DNA from: Novacetimonas pomaceti
GTDB lineage: Bacteria > Pseudomonadota > Alphaproteobacteria > Acetobacterales > Acetobacteraceae
Length of the DNA: 64,000 nucleotides
Direction of reading: 5' to 3'
Assembly (NCBI RefSeq): GCF_003207955.1
Contig: NZ_NOXG01000001.1
Location: 372,001-436,000, forward strand
Shown here piece after piece: positions 51,427 through 59,903 of this stretch. Made by a program: the position numbers and the translations under genes. Under the pieces are notes generated by a model. The model worked only from the letters and a program-made list of their open reading frames with translations. It was not told the DNA's origin and did no database searches. Every line of letters starts with the position of its first letter. Position 1 is the first letter of the stretch.

Positions 51427-52404
51427 TCAGGCACATCGTCGCGGCAGGTATGAAATGACCCGGTCCAGCAGGATATCCATTTCCGGACGCGCGATCGGGT
51501 CGATGCAACTGGTGACATAGGTCCTGGCGCGTCGCTTGATGATATTGGCCTGACGCAGGGTCATGTCCTGCATGTCGTTTTCCTGCAGCATGTCGGCAAT
51601 CGTCATGCGTCGGCAAAATGCAGCGCGGGTAATGCCAAAGGCGATGCTGTTCAGGATTTCCTCGAATTCCCGACGGCCGAATTCCGACCTGCAGGCATGT
51701 AACTGCGTGCTGGCCTGCACATACATGTCCATGGCGGGATGGTCGTACTGCCGGTGAAAGTGGCGTCGGTGCCATCCGCGTGCGCGGATATGTTCCTGAT
51801 GGGCGGTTTCATATTCCCGCATGGTGGCGTGGCAGTCGCCCATCCTGGCATGCGCGGCCCGCGCGGCAAGCCATGCGCTGGCGAAATCGGGACAGGTGCG
51901 CCCGTTCCAGATGGGCTCGGCCCCGGCCGGTCCGATGGCAAAACGGAATCCCCGCTGACCATCAATCCCGTAGATGATGGATGCGGCAGGCTCCGTTGCC
52001 GTCTCCTGCCCCAGCACAAGGATATGTCCCCCGTCGCCCGCGTGCATGTGGCGCTGGACCGTCAGCAGGTCAAACAGGCATTCGTCGTCAATCGCGCGTT
52101 CGATGTGGGCTTTTACATATGTCATGAACAGGGGATTGCGAACGCCGACAAGGCCGCGCGGACAGAAATGCAATCCCCACCAACGCGACATTTTCAGAAG
52201 GTGGAAGGCCAGTTCATTGCGAAGCCGCATCAGATCCGGCGGGTTTTCACCTTCGTCACACAGTGCCTGGATATTGCGGAAGCGCGTGACAAGCCTGTTG
52301 GCCTGCGCCGCGGGGGACTGACGGGGATCAAGATAGTGAAGGAACGTGGCCGGCCGCGAATGTTCAAGGTGCCATTCGGGGGTGCATCCAGTTGTTTCGG
52401 ACAT
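51427..52404 (-). CDS. Hypothetical protein of 325 residues, family not recognised
   Basis: No signal peptide and no membrane segment, so cytoplasmic. It is rich in Arg, His, Cys and Met (about 10 cysteines, many in CxxxR contexts such as QLHACRSEFGRREFEEIL and RAAFCRRMTIADMLQ). It contains DGGHILVLGQETATEPAASI, IIYGIDGQRGFRFAIGPAG and a helical end (MTLRQANIIKRRARTYVTSC). Ribosome binding is weak (AGGGAC 10 bases before the ATG). A perfect 12-bp hairpin with a T-run lies 23 bases upstream of the start in the same direction. It is likely real from its length and codon bias; no function can be assigned. Confidence 0.75.
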   Translation of the reverse strand: MSETTGCTPEWHLEHSRPATFLHYLDPRQSPAAQANRLVTRFRNIQALCDEGENPPDLMRLRNELAFHLLKMSRWWGLHFCPRGLVGVRNPLFMTYVKAHIERAIDDECLFDLLTVQRHMHAGDGGHILVLGQETATEPAASIIYGIDGQRGFRFAIGPAGAEPIWNGRTCPDFASAWLAARAAHARMGDCHATMREYETAHQEHIRARGWHRRHFHRQYDHPAMDMYVQASTQLHACRSEFGRREFEEILNSIAFGITRAAFCRRMTIADMLQENDMQDMTLRQANIIKRRARTYVTSCIDPIARPEMDILLDRVISYLPRRCA

Positions 52405-52426
52405 GATGGATTGGGTCCCTGCACTG

Positions 52427-52469
52427 AAAAAAGATGCGGTATCGTCCGGAAGAAGCAGGACGATACCGC
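52427..52469 (-). terminator. Terminator-like hairpin in front of the 325-residue gene
   Basis: GCGGTATCGTCC (52436-52447) and GGACGATACCGC (52458-52469) form a perfect 12-bp stem with a 10-base loop. On the minus strand it is followed within 3 bases by six T. It lies just 23 bases upstream of the next minus-strand ATG, so it either ends a short transcript from 52.5-52.9 kb or acts as an attenuator for the gene. Confidence 0.65.
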
Positions 52470-52738
52470 AAAGTTTTCACGGCGGTGGGGTCGGGAAATC
52501 GACGGTTGGGGAACTGTCTGATGCGCCGTGAGTTCCTTTTTCATAATGCGAACGAATATCAATTGCAACAAGAAAGTGGAGGCGGCACCTGCCAACCCGG
52601 CAGAGGGAAGGGGCACAGGAATTCATCGCGGGCATGAATGTTCCTATATCGAAATGTATGTTCAAAAATTCTTCATACTTCGCGCAGGCTGCCTGATATA
52701 CCTGTTTCAGGGTGCTGAATTTTCAGGAACAGCAGGTC

Positions 52739-52909
52739 ATGAAAGATGCGTCCGAACAGAAAAATCCGGATATTCATGAAGGACGACATCGCGGACAATT
52801 CCCGATGCGCAAGGCGGCCAGGGCCGGACAACCACCGGAATTGACGCCATCGCCCTGCGTTACTTTCCCGGTCGATGACGAGGAACCCTTTCTTCATGAT
52901 GAGTTCTGA
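52739..52909 (+). CDS. Possible small hydrophilic protein (56 residues)
   Basis: ATG at 52739 preceded by CAGGAACAGCAGG. The product is highly charged (MKDASEQKNPDIHEGRHRGQ; PSPCVTFPVDDEEPFLHDEF) with an acidic end; no family. It lies in the 562-bp gap between the 325-residue gene and ppk2, which otherwise shows only the hairpin described at 52427-52469. Weak evidence: chance open frame remains possible. Confidence 0.3.
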   Translation: MKDASEQKNPDIHEGRHRGQFPMRKAARAGQPPELTPSPCVTFPVDDEEPFLHDEF

Positions 52910-52966
52910 AGGAATTTTCCATCATTGGTTGCCGCAGCGGTATTCCAGCAAAGTGATTGATCCCGC

Positions 52967-53878
52967 ATGACCCGGACGCCCCCTGATGATCGCCTGCCAC
53001 GGGACAGGATACGCCTGCGTGAGGAAGTCCTTGATGACATCGACGAGGAAATCGAGCTTGAGCTTGATGATGTCCGTCTGGGAGGACAGGAAGACTGCGA
53101 TCCGCTGGATTTCCGGAAGACGTATTTTCGTGAACTGCTGCGTCTTCAGGGGGAACTGGTGAAGTTGCAGGACTGGGTCAAGGAAACCGGCCACCGGCTG
53201 GTGGTCATCTGCGAAGGGCGCGACGCGGCGGGTAAGGGCGGTGTCATCAAGCGCATTACCCAGCGTCTCAACCCCCGCATCTGCCGCGTCGCGGCCCTGC
53301 CCGCGCCAAACGACCGGGAACGCACGCAGTGGTATTTCCAGCGGTACGTCAGCCACCTGCCTGCCGCAGGTGAGATCGTGCTGTTTGACCGGAGCTGGTA
53401 CAACCGGGCCGGGGTCGAACGCGTGATGAATTTCTGTACTGACGCGGAATACGAGGAATTCTTTCGCTCTGTCCCGGAATTCGAACGGATGCTGGTACGC
53501 AGCGGGATACAGATCATCAAATACTGGTTTTCCATTTCCGACGATGAACAGGAACTGCGTTTCCGCGCCCGAATGGAAGATCCGCTGAAGCAGTGGAAAC
53601 TGAGCCCGATGGACCTTGAAAGCCGCAGGCGGTGGGAAGCCTATACCCTGGCCAAGGAAATCATGCTGGAACGTTCGAACATCGCCGAAGCCCCCTGGTG
53701 GATCGTGCCTGCGGTCAACAAGAAGAAAGCGCGGCTCAACTGTATCAGCCACCTGCTTTCACAGGTTCCGTATGAAGAAATCGAAAAGCCGGAGGTCATC
53801 CTGCCCGAACGCGTGTTCAATCCGGATTACCTGCGCCAGCCCGTGCCGGACGACATGATCGTTCCCGAGGTGTATTGA
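52967..53878 (+). CDS. ppk2: Polyphosphate kinase 2 family protein
   Basis: 303 residues. PPK2 enzymes transfer phosphate between polyphosphate and nucleotides, mostly making GTP or ATP from NDP. Walker A CEGRDAAGKGG at 82-92, the Walker B/lid region LFDRSWYNRAGVERVMNF at 139-156, and RQRW-like RMEDPLKQWKLSPMDLESRR, then the NKKKARLNCISHLL motif. The N-terminal 45 residues are charged and variable. Length and motifs fit class I (nucleoside diphosphate) PPK2. First of four neighbouring plus-strand genes with phosphate-related activities; 65 bp to the next. Confidence 0.94.
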   Translation: MTRTPPDDRLPRDRIRLREEVLDDIDEEIELELDDVRLGGQEDCDPLDFRKTYFRELLRLQGELVKLQDWVKETGHRLVVICEGRDAAGKGGVIKRITQRLNPRICRVAALPAPNDRERTQWYFQRYVSHLPAAGEIVLFDRSWYNRAGVERVMNFCTDAEYEEFFRSVPEFERMLVRSGIQIIKYWFSISDDEQELRFRARMEDPLKQWKLSPMDLESRRRWEAYTLAKEIMLERSNIAEAPWWIVPAVNKKKARLNCISHLLSQVPYEEIEKPEVILPERVFNPDYLRQPVPDDMIVPEVY

Positions 53879-53943
53879 AAAGGTTCGTGCGTCTGCCATG
53901 ATCGGGTCACTGCGTCATTACGATTTTACTGCTGTGGAATGTC

Positions 53944-54753
53944 ATGCGAAAACATTGTCTGCCTTCTGTAATCCTGGCCTCGCTTCTGGTGGTGTCAGGT
54001 CCCGCGTTGGCACGGGCGTCCCAGAACGGGGCCACGCCTGAAACGGGATATCTGGCGCCTGATGCGCAACCCGATTCGACCCGTATCCTGCCCCCGCCGC
54101 CACAGCCCGGATCGGCCCGGCAGGCAGCGGACACCCATGCTTTTGAGGTCACGCGGGGACTGGCCGGCAGTGCACGCTGGGCCCTTGCGACATCCGACGC
54201 CAACCTGCGGATGGACGGGTTGCTGCATGCGTTCTCCTGCGCCGCCGGCTTTACGATCGAGGCGTCCAGGGCCCCCCGTCTGGTGGCGCTGATCCACAGA
54301 ATGGATGTGACCGAAATTCCCGACATGCGCAAAAGCAAGGCGTACTGGCATCGGGCCCGTCCTTTCGTGGGCAATACGCAGCCGATCTGTACCGAAAGCG
54401 ACCGTGCGCATCTGGCGACATCGGGATCCTATCCCTCCGGTCATACCATGTATGGCTGGAGCACCGCGCTTGTACTGGCGGAACTGCTGCCGGACCGTGC
54501 GACCCAGATCCTCCAGCGCGGGCGGGTCTTTGGCGAAAGCCGCGTCGTCTGTGGCGTTCACTGGGCCAGCGACGTGCTGGAGGGGTACGTGACAGGGGCC
54601 GCCGATATCGCCGCGATGCATGGAAGTGCCGCCTTCAGGACAGATATGGAGGCCGCGCGGACCGAACTGGAGGAACTGCGCCATACGGCCCCAAAGCCCG
54701 AGGCAAAAGCCTGCGCGATCGAGGAAGATGCCGCCACGCATTCCCCGTTGTAA
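53944..54753 (+). CDS. Class A non-specific acid phosphatase (PAP2 superfamily)
   Basis: 269 residues with a signal peptide (MRKHCLPSVILASLLVVSGP, cut near ALARA), hence periplasmic. The three phosphatase motifs are in place: KSKAYWHRARP (about 130-140), GSYPSGH (161-167) and SRVVCGVHWASD (199-210). Resembles PhoC/PhoN, which release phosphate from many organic monoesters, including glycerol-3-phosphate made by the neighbouring glycerophosphodiesterase. The C-terminus is acidic. It lies between ppk2 (65-bp gap) and the glycerophosphodiesterase gene (71 bp). Confidence 0.92.
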   Translation: MRKHCLPSVILASLLVVSGPALARASQNGATPETGYLAPDAQPDSTRILPPPPQPGSARQAADTHAFEVTRGLAGSARWALATSDANLRMDGLLHAFSCAAGFTIEASRAPRLVALIHRMDVTEIPDMRKSKAYWHRARPFVGNTQPICTESDRAHLATSGSYPSGHTMYGWSTALVLAELLPDRATQILQRGRVFGESRVVCGVHWASDVLEGYVTGAADIAAMHGSAAFRTDMEAARTELEELRHTAPKPEAKACAIEEDAATHSPL

Positions 54754-54824
54754 AGGACGGGGGAACGCTCAGCACTCCGGGCTGAGTCCATGATCGCGGC
54801 TGGGGCCGGCAAAGGTTGGTTGTC

Positions 54825-55940
54825 ATGAATGGACGCATGCTGACACGCAGGCAGGTGATGGGGCTTGCCGGGACTGTCGCAATGTTTTCGGCTCGGCACG
54901 CATATGCCGCGCCATCGCTGGTGCCTGTTCCCCTTGTCATGGCGCATCGGGGCGCATCGGCCCTGCGGCCCGAACATACGCTGGCGTCCTATGCCAGGGC
55001 CATCGCGGACGGGGCGGATTATATCGAGCCCGATCTCGTCCCGACGCGCGACGGGGTGCTTGTCGCCCGTCATGAAAGCAATATCGCGACGACCACGGAT
55101 GTCGCCGGGCATCCCGAATTCGCGTCCCGCAAACGCAGCGTCATGATTGATGGCAGGACCGAAACCGGATGGTTCACGACCGATTTCACCCTCCAGGAAC
55201 TCAAGCGCCTGCGCGCGAAGGAACGCCTGGCGGACGTACGCGTCCACAATACCCGTTATGACGGACATTTCGATATCCCGACATTTGAGGAAATCATTGA
55301 TTTTGTCGCAGCAGAGGCCGCCACGCGGGGACGGGAGATCGGCCTGATTCCCGAAATCAAGAATTCAACCCATTTCCACCAGTTGGGATACGCGCCCGAA
55401 GACATGTTCCTGCAGGTCATCGCCGCGCATGAATATACGCGTTACTGCCTGCTGGAGGTGCAGTCCTTTGAAAGCGGAAACCTGAAGTTCCTGTATGACC
55501 GGGTGAAAAACATCAATCCGCGGGCACGCCTGATGTTCCTCATGGGGGAGAGGGGAGAGCGCGTGCCCGACACCCTGACGGCAGAACAGGGAACGACATT
55601 CGGGGAACTGATGACGCCGGCAGGATTGCAGCAGGTGCGTCGTCATGCCGATGCAATCGGTCCGTCGAATACGGATATCATTCCACGTGATGCCTCTGGC
55701 GCCTGGCTGCGTCCTTCATCCTTGATCGAGGACGCGCATCGCGCGGGCCTGCTGGTGCATTCCTATACTTTCCGGCCGGAAAACCGGTTCCTTCCGCTAC
55801 AGCTGCGAAATGACAGGGGGGATAACGTCCGGAATCCGCAGGGCGCAATCGCTGAAATCCAGCGGTATCTGGATCTGGGGCTGGACGGTTTTTTCACGGA
55901 TGATCCCGCGCTGGGTCGTCAGGCCATTGAAACTGGATAA
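54825..55940 (+). CDS. glpQ: Periplasmic glycerophosphodiester phosphodiesterase (GlpQ-type)
   Basis: 371 residues from the ATG at 54825 (AAAGG 9 bases before). A twin-arginine-like signal LTRRQVMGLAGTVAMFSARH, cut near AYA, indicates export. The GDPD catalytic segment VMAHRGASALRPEHTLASYA and the metal site DYIEPDLVPTRDGVLVARHE are intact. EIKNSTHFHQLGYAPE and LLEVQSFESGNLKFLYDR support the longer GlpQ subgroup. It splits glycerophosphodiesters into glycerol-3-phosphate and an alcohol. It follows the acid phosphatase directly. Confidence 0.93.
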   Translation: MNGRMLTRRQVMGLAGTVAMFSARHAYAAPSLVPVPLVMAHRGASALRPEHTLASYARAIADGADYIEPDLVPTRDGVLVARHESNIATTTDVAGHPEFASRKRSVMIDGRTETGWFTTDFTLQELKRLRAKERLADVRVHNTRYDGHFDIPTFEEIIDFVAAEAATRGREIGLIPEIKNSTHFHQLGYAPEDMFLQVIAAHEYTRYCLLEVQSFESGNLKFLYDRVKNINPRARLMFLMGERGERVPDTLTAEQGTTFGELMTPAGLQQVRRHADAIGPSNTDIIPRDASGAWLRPSSLIEDAHRAGLLVHSYTFRPENRFLPLQLRNDRGDNVRNPQGAIAEIQRYLDLGLDGFFTDDPALGRQAIETG

Positions 55941-56167
55941 TCTGGATAATACAGGCGCGATGTTTCGTCGTCGCGTTTCAGAACGGGTTTTTCCTTTTCA
56001 GAGGTGCGAAGTGCCCGGACATGCATGCCGGCATACCCAAAAGGCACGGGATATCAGCGAACATTTCTGTATCATGCGTTCCGGGCCGGGAGACTTTTGT
56101 AGAAACAGATGAGAAGTTATTGTAAATCCGGCTGCATCAGGGAATGTCTTTTGCAGGTGGCTCCATC

Positions 56168-57346
56168 TTGTCGATAAAAATCGGGTTTCTTTTCAACCAC
56201 GACAGTATCCATCAGATTTCACATACGGCGCCCATTATTTCCGAAATTGCCCGGATGGGGGGAAATGTTACCGTCATTGCATCCGGCAGGGCACAGATTG
56301 AACATCTGACAAAAATAATGGGCGATACAAGCGGTGTGGAACTTGTCCATATCGATATCGGTCGGGTTGCCAAGGCCGTCGATGTACTGGCCCGTCAAAT
56401 CATTCCTTTCCGGCGTATTGCCAGTCTTCGGGAAAATCTGAAGCTGTTTTCCGGCTTTGACGCCCTGGTCGTGCCGGAGACGACCTCCGCATTGCTGAAA
56501 AGCCATTTCGGACTGAAACAGCTGAAGCTGATTTACCTGCCGCATGGGGCAGGGGACAGGTCCGTCGGGTTTCGTGATGTCACGCGCTTTTTCGATCTTG
56601 TCCTGCTGCCGGGTGCCAAGACCCGGGATCGCATGCTGGAGCGTAACCTCGTACGGCCTGACAATCATGCGGTTGTCGGGTACCCGAAATTCGACATTAT
56701 CGACCTTGCGGATCGCAAGCGTTTTTTTGACAACGATCGTCCCACGGTCCTGTACAACCCGCATTTTGATCCGCGCCTGTCTTCATGGTGGGATATGGGC
56801 CTGCAGGTGCTGGAATGGTTTGCGCGGCAGGAGCAGTACAATCTGATTTTCGCGCCGCATATCATGCTGTTCCAGAAACGGTTCCATACATCGGTCGAAC
56901 ATCGCAAATTGCGGCGCAGGATAGACATACCGGAAAAATACCGGCATTTGCCCCATATCCGGATTGATGAGGGAAGCAGCCATTCGGTGGACATGTCCTA
57001 TACCCGTTCGGCTGACATTTACCTCGGTGACGCCAGCAGCCAAGTTTATGAATGGATTTACCATCCACGCAGCTGCATTTTCCTGAATGGCCATGCCGCC
57101 CGATGGCAGGACAATCCCGATTATGCACATTGGGAACTGGGACAGGTCATCGACCGTGTCGCGGATCTGCCGGCAGCGCTTGAAAAAGCACGCACGCTGG
57201 ACGAGGTTTTCAGAACCCGTCAGACAAGGGCCTTTGAACAGACCTTTTCCCTTCAGCCGGACAGAACATCCGCCCAAAGGGCGGCAGAGGCGATCATGTC
57301 CTTTCTCAGTTCCGGATCCGTCTCCCGGGACTTGGAGACTGTTTGA
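56168..57346 (+). CDS. CDP-glycerol glycerophosphotransferase-like protein
   Basis: 392 residues from a TTG at 56168 (N-terminus MSIKIGFLFNHDSIHQIS), preferred because AGGTGG lies 7 bases before it; the ATG at 56144 has no proper ribosome binding site. The GT-B-like fold shows YLPHGAGDRSVGFRDVTRFF, VVGYPKFDII, VLYNPHFDPRLSSWWDMG, and the motif IYLGDASSQVYEWIYHPRSC, all hallmarks of the CDP-glycerol:poly(glycerophosphate) transferase family. In Gram-positives this family makes teichoic acid; in Gram-negatives it adds glycerol phosphate to surface polysaccharide. No CDP-glycerol synthase (TagD) gene is in the window. It follows glpQ after 227 bp. Confidence 0.85.
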   Translation: MSIKIGFLFNHDSIHQISHTAPIISEIARMGGNVTVIASGRAQIEHLTKIMGDTSGVELVHIDIGRVAKAVDVLARQIIPFRRIASLRENLKLFSGFDALVVPETTSALLKSHFGLKQLKLIYLPHGAGDRSVGFRDVTRFFDLVLLPGAKTRDRMLERNLVRPDNHAVVGYPKFDIIDLADRKRFFDNDRPTVLYNPHFDPRLSSWWDMGLQVLEWFARQEQYNLIFAPHIMLFQKRFHTSVEHRKLRRRIDIPEKYRHLPHIRIDEGSSHSVDMSYTRSADIYLGDASSQVYEWIYHPRSCIFLNGHAARWQDNPDYAHWELGQVIDRVADLPAALEKARTLDEVFRTRQTRAFEQTFSLQPDRTSAQRAAEAIMSFLSSGSVSRDLETV

Positions 57347-57371
57347 AAACAGTTCTTTGATAAAAAACGAC

Positions 57372-57450
57372 AAAAGTTTCGGGTGCTGCCTTTTTTCAAA
57401 AAAGCCCTGCCTTACGAAGCTTTTTGCAAAAAGCTTCACCAAAAACTTTT
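57372..57450. repeat. 79-bp composite palindrome with AAAAG/CTTTT arms
   Basis: Outer arms AAAAGTTTCGGGTG and CACCAAAAACTTTT nearly match as inverted repeats. Inside lie CTTTTTT/AAAAAAG and a perfect 22-bp palindrome GAAGCTTTTTG/CAAAAAGCTTC (57416-57437). Located between the glycerophosphotransferase gene and the aldehyde dehydrogenase operon (convergent). It looks like a dispersed intergenic palindrome of acetic acid bacteria and may end transcription in both directions. Confidence 0.6.
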
Positions 57451-57514
57451 ATGATTTCAGGGTATTATCGGCCTGATCTTTTCAGACAGTTTCTTGAGGG
57501 ACGGTCCTGAATCA

Positions 57515-57549
57515 GAACGGGCCTGACGCATGGTGCGACAGGCCCGTTC
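57515..57549 (-). terminator. Hairpin downstream of the aldehyde dehydrogenase operon
   Basis: GAACGGGCCTG (57515-57525) pairs perfectly with CAGGCCCGTTC (57539-57549), 11 bp with a 13-base loop, 30 bases after the large-subunit stop on the minus strand. No U-run follows, so termination is likely but not proven. Confidence 0.55.
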
Positions 57550-57578
57550 CGGATAATGCAGTCATTTCAGGAAAGCCG

Positions 57579-59903
57579 TCAGCTTCCCTGAAGTCCCCGC
57601 AGCACGTCGGCCGGACGGACCGGCATGTGGCGCAGGCGGACGCCCACCGCGTTAAAGATCGCATTGCCGATGGCCGGCCCCACGACCGTGGTCCCGGGCT
57701 CGCCCAGTCCCATTGGCTTTTCGGTGCTGGGCAGGAATTCGATATCCATTTCCGGCGTGTCCGCAATGCGGAGCGGGGTATAGGTGTTCAGGTTCCGGTC
57801 AACCGGCTGTCCGTTGACGATTTCCGTATTTTCAAACAGCACCATGCTCAGGCCCCACAGCGCGGCGCCTTCGGTCTGGGCGCGTGCGCCGTCGGGATCG
57901 ACCACGGTGCCCGCATCCACGACAATCGTCAGCTTCTCACACCGCACCACGCCAGTGGCGCGGTCAACATGCACCTGCGCACAGCACGCGATCCATGTCG
58001 GCATGCCACGTTCCTGACCCGCCGTGGTGCAGATGCCCAGCGCCGTATCCTTGGGAAGCGTCTGCTTGCCCCAGTTCACCTTTTCCGCCAGACGACGCAG
58101 CACTGCGGCCTGCCGCAATGCGCCGCCGACCGCGTCGGGGGCCTCGCCCTTGTTGCGGCCTGTCGCCGTCAGCATGTCCAGGCGGAACTGAACCGGATCC
58201 TTTTTCTGGGCATGCGCGACCTCGTCGAGGAAGCATTCCACACCCCAGCTGGTCCAGCCCGGACTGACCGAACGCAGCCAGCCGGGACGGAAGGTCTTTT
58301 CCGCCAGGTCGTTGCGCAGCGCGCGTACACGGAACGCGCCGACTTCATACCAGTGATCGGCGCCCGCGATGGCGAACTGGTCATAAGGCACGTCATTCAC
58401 GCCCTTGGACATGAACGCCTCGGCCATGACGCCCGTGGGCCAGCCTGCCGCCGCCTGGTAATCCATGGCGGTAATCTTGCTGGAGGCATCGAACGCCATG
58501 CGCACCCGCTGCACGGAAGGGGAGCGGAAGGAGTCGAACACCATGTCGTCCGAACGCGTCAGGATCAGCTTGACCGGCTTGCCACCCAGCGCCTTGGACG
58601 CCAGCGCGGCCGGGATCATGTAATCCCCGTTCAGGCGACGTCCAAAACCACCGCCCAGCAGGTAGCTGCGCAGCAGGACCTTGCTTTCGGGTACTTCCAG
58701 CGCCTTCGCCAGGGTCGGCAGGATCAGCGACTGCCACTGGTTGCCCGCATGGATTTCATAAACGCCGTCCTTGACGAAGGCGAGGGCATTCGTGGGCTCC
58801 AGCTGGTAATGCAGGACGGAGGCGCAGGTATATTCCTTGTCCATGACGGTATGGGCGGAGGAAAAGGCCGCATCCACCCCGTCATCGTTAAAGACGTAAA
58901 CCCCGCCTTCCTTGTGGTTGATCAGTTCACGGCCGCGATCCTGGATGTCGCGTTCGCTGACATGCGCGGTCTCGCCGGGGATCCAGTCGACCTTCAGCGC
59001 GTCGGTCGCACGGATCGCAGCACTATAGCTGCTCGCCAGCACGACGACCCATCCCTGCACGACCTCGGAAGGATCCTCAATCTTCAGGTAACGGATGTAT
59101 CCCTTGACCTTGCGCGCCTCTGTGTCATCGACCGAGCGCACCTTGGAGCCGTAACGGGTGGGCGGCATCTTGGGGCGCGCGTACACCATGCCTTCGACCT
59201 TCGCGTCGATGCCGTAAATGGCCTCGCCCGTGGTCTTGGAAGGAATGTCGAGCGCCTTCTTGAGCTCCGCATTGCCGATCAGGCGGCGTTCGCTGGCGGG
59301 CTTGAGCGGCAGCTTCGCCATTTCCTCCGGCGTGAAGGAATGGCTGGGGTGGCCCTGCGCCACGATGTCGCCAAAACTGATCTGCTTGCCATTGCTGGCC
59401 GAGACGATGCTCTGGCTGACGGTGCACTTGTCCGGCGTCGTGCCCAGCAGGCGCGCGGCTTCCTCCACCAGAGCGGTGCGCGTCGCCGCGCCCGCCTGGC
59501 GGAAGACATCCCACGTCATCCATACGGACCAGCTTCCGCCGGTGACCATCAGGCCCCACTTGGGATCGGTGTCAACGTAATTGATACGGACCTTTTCCCA
59601 GTCGGCTTCCATCTCGTCCGCGATGATGCGGGCAAGGGCTGAACCGATATGCTGGCCCATTTCCGCGCGGATGATGTTGACGGTAATTTCCCCATCCGGG
59701 GCGATCGAACACCAGATGGTGGGTTCGAACGCGCCTTCCCCGGGACCGGATTTATCAAGCGGGAAAATCTGATTGGCCGATGCCTGCCGGGCAAAGCCGA
59801 ACATGACGCCAGCGCCAAGCGAGGTGACAAGGAAGCCGCGCCGGGAGAGGCCCTGTCCAGCGCCGGAACCCTTGCCGGTAAGAAAACGGTTCAGTCTACC
59901 CAT
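57579..59903 (-). CDS. aldH: Membrane-bound aldehyde dehydrogenase, molybdopterin large subunit
   Basis: 774 residues of the xanthine oxidase family (isoquinoline oxidoreductase beta type). A twin-arginine signal (LSRRGFLVTSLGAGVMFGFA, RR at 21-22, cut near ASA) sends the folded cofactor enzyme to the periplasm. Molybdopterin-binding parts include LLGGGFGRRLNGDY and the C-terminal GLGEPGTTVVGPAIGNA, whose Glu is the catalytic base in this family. In acetic acid bacteria this complex oxidises acetaldehyde to acetic acid and passes electrons to ubiquinone. Order here: cytochrome, 2Fe-2S, large subunit; the gene overlaps the 2Fe-2S gene by 8 bases. The symbol follows the Komagataeibacter literature as I recall it. 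Confidence 0.92.
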   Translation of the reverse strand: MGRLNRFLTGKGSGAGQGLSRRGFLVTSLGAGVMFGFARQASANQIFPLDKSGPGEGAFEPTIWCSIAPDGEITVNIIRAEMGQHIGSALARIIADEMEADWEKVRINYVDTDPKWGLMVTGGSWSVWMTWDVFRQAGAATRTALVEEAARLLGTTPDKCTVSQSIVSASNGKQISFGDIVAQGHPSHSFTPEEMAKLPLKPASERRLIGNAELKKALDIPSKTTGEAIYGIDAKVEGMVYARPKMPPTRYGSKVRSVDDTEARKVKGYIRYLKIEDPSEVVQGWVVVLASSYSAAIRATDALKVDWIPGETAHVSERDIQDRGRELINHKEGGVYVFNDDGVDAAFSSAHTVMDKEYTCASVLHYQLEPTNALAFVKDGVYEIHAGNQWQSLILPTLAKALEVPESKVLLRSYLLGGGFGRRLNGDYMIPAALASKALGGKPVKLILTRSDDMVFDSFRSPSVQRVRMAFDASSKITAMDYQAAAGWPTGVMAEAFMSKGVNDVPYDQFAIAGADHWYEVGAFRVRALRNDLAEKTFRPGWLRSVSPGWTSWGVECFLDEVAHAQKKDPVQFRLDMLTATGRNKGEAPDAVGGALRQAAVLRRLAEKVNWGKQTLPKDTALGICTTAGQERGMPTWIACCAQVHVDRATGVVRCEKLTIVVDAGTVVDPDGARAQTEGAALWGLSMVLFENTEIVNGQPVDRNLNTYTPLRIADTPEMDIEFLPSTEKPMGLGEPGTTVVGPAIGNAIFNAVGVRLRHMPVRPADVLRGLQGS

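Noticed and set aside
50997..51458. 153-codon second-frame ORF overlapping the glycine-rich gene
   Set aside because: A by-product of the GGT/GGC-rich repetitive sequence; the frame with the signal peptide and AGGAGG is the real one.
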